This document shows, piece after piece, positions 5,854 to 5,994 of a stretch of 5,994 bases of DNA. The notes below the pieces were generated by a model. The model saw nothing but the letters and a program-made list of their open reading frames with translations, made no database searches and had not been told where the DNA came from. Within the stretch, counting starts at the first letter, position 1; each line of letters starts with the position of its first letter. The DNA comes from Armatimonadota bacterium (GTDB lineage Bacteria; Armatimonadota; Hebobacteria; Hebobacterales; WVXJ01), in the NCBI GenBank assembly GCA_011773575.1, contig WVXJ01000213.1:1-5994 (forward strand), read 5' to 3'. A program made the translations under genes and the position numbers.

Positions 5854-5994
5854 CTACCTCTTGGACCGCGGGTGCTCCCGCTCTTCGTGGCGGTCAAGCG
5901 CCCTGGTAACCGCGTCGGCAACCATGGCCGCAAGGCTGCCGTTCATTTGGGCTAGCTGCTCGCGAATCGCCTGGATACCGCGCTGCATCTCAGC
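5854..5994 (-). CDS. C-terminal end of an unidentified gene upstream of the portal (partial)
   Basis: A minus-strand frame enters at the right edge and ends at TAG 5854-5856, two bases before the portal ATG. It shows 46 residues, beginning AEMQRGIQAIREQLAQMNGS and ending in a charged tail (HEEREHPRSKR). The segment is amphipathic-helical and could be a coiled coil. Position suggests a terminase or a small packaging/head gene, but nothing visible identifies it. Internal ATG codons (for example at 5988) mean a very short gene starting inside the window cannot be excluded; a longer gene entering from the right is more likely. Confidence 0.55.
   Translation of the reverse strand, partial: AEMQRGIQAIREQLAQMNGSLAAMVADAVTRALDRHEEREHPRSKR
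5857..5862 (-). promoter_or_regulatory. Ribosome binding site of the portal gene
   Basis: AAGAGG on the minus strand, embedded in the last two sense codons (Lys-Arg) of the upstream gene and separated from the portal ATG by TAGCC. It fixes the portal start and implies translational coupling. Confidence 0.65.

Noticed and set aside
5905..5988. A separate tiny gene starting at an internal ATG before the portal gene
   Set aside because: The frame is already open at the window edge and no good ribosome binding site precedes the internal ATGs; the tail of a longer gene is more likely.

Overview
This window looks like part of the structural (head) module of a tailed double-stranded DNA bacteriophage or prophage (Caudoviricetes type). 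All convincing genes lie on the minus strand and are packed almost without gaps: in transcription order, the end of an unidentified gene, a PBSX/HK97-type portal protein, a Mu gpF-like head morphogenesis (minor capsid) protein, a small unknown protein, and a long cysteine-motif protein that runs off the left edge. Portal followed directly by MuF is a hallmark order of phage head operons. Hand-counted sample lines of structural-gene DNA are about 62-65% GC. This suggests a high-GC host, but no marker fixes the taxon.

Regions in transcription order (right to left): 5994-5854, C-terminal 46 codons of an upstream gene; 5851-3965, portal, 628 aa; 3972-1453, a single 839-codon frame carrying MuF interrupted by an intein; 1452-1400, a short intergenic stretch with a 7-bp hairpin and a ribosome binding site; 1399-1097, a 100-aa unknown protein; 1091-1, at least 363 codons of a protein with two Cys-rich putative zinc sites.

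The unusual part is inside the MuF gene. A complete Hint-type intein (2907-1765, 381 codons, Cys1 to terminal His-Asn followed by Cys) interrupts the conserved Asp-Thr/Cys motif of MuF. Between the two halves of its splicing domain, exactly where ordinary inteins carry an in-frame homing endonuclease domain, lies a separate 278-codon gene (2699-1863). It is on the same strand but in the +1 reading frame. It encodes four tandem C-x2-C-x(16-19)-C-x3-C fingers followed by a Vsr-like (EDxHD-type) nuclease domain. The intein frame nevertheless stays open through all 837 bases of this gene, while the third frame of the same strand has at least eight stops.

The locus therefore appears dual-coding: one frame gives an 839-aa precursor that should splice to a 458-aa MuF, and the overlapping frame gives the presumed homing nuclease. 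An exact TTGACA box, 17 bases from a 4/6-match -10 box, lies within the intein sequence just upstream of the nuclease ATG, which has no Shine-Dalgarno sequence. A leaderless, independently transcribed nuclease mRNA is a reasonable hypothesis. The fractured-gene loci I know of, with split inteins and Vsr-like nucleases, have a similar order. Here, however, the host frame is not broken.
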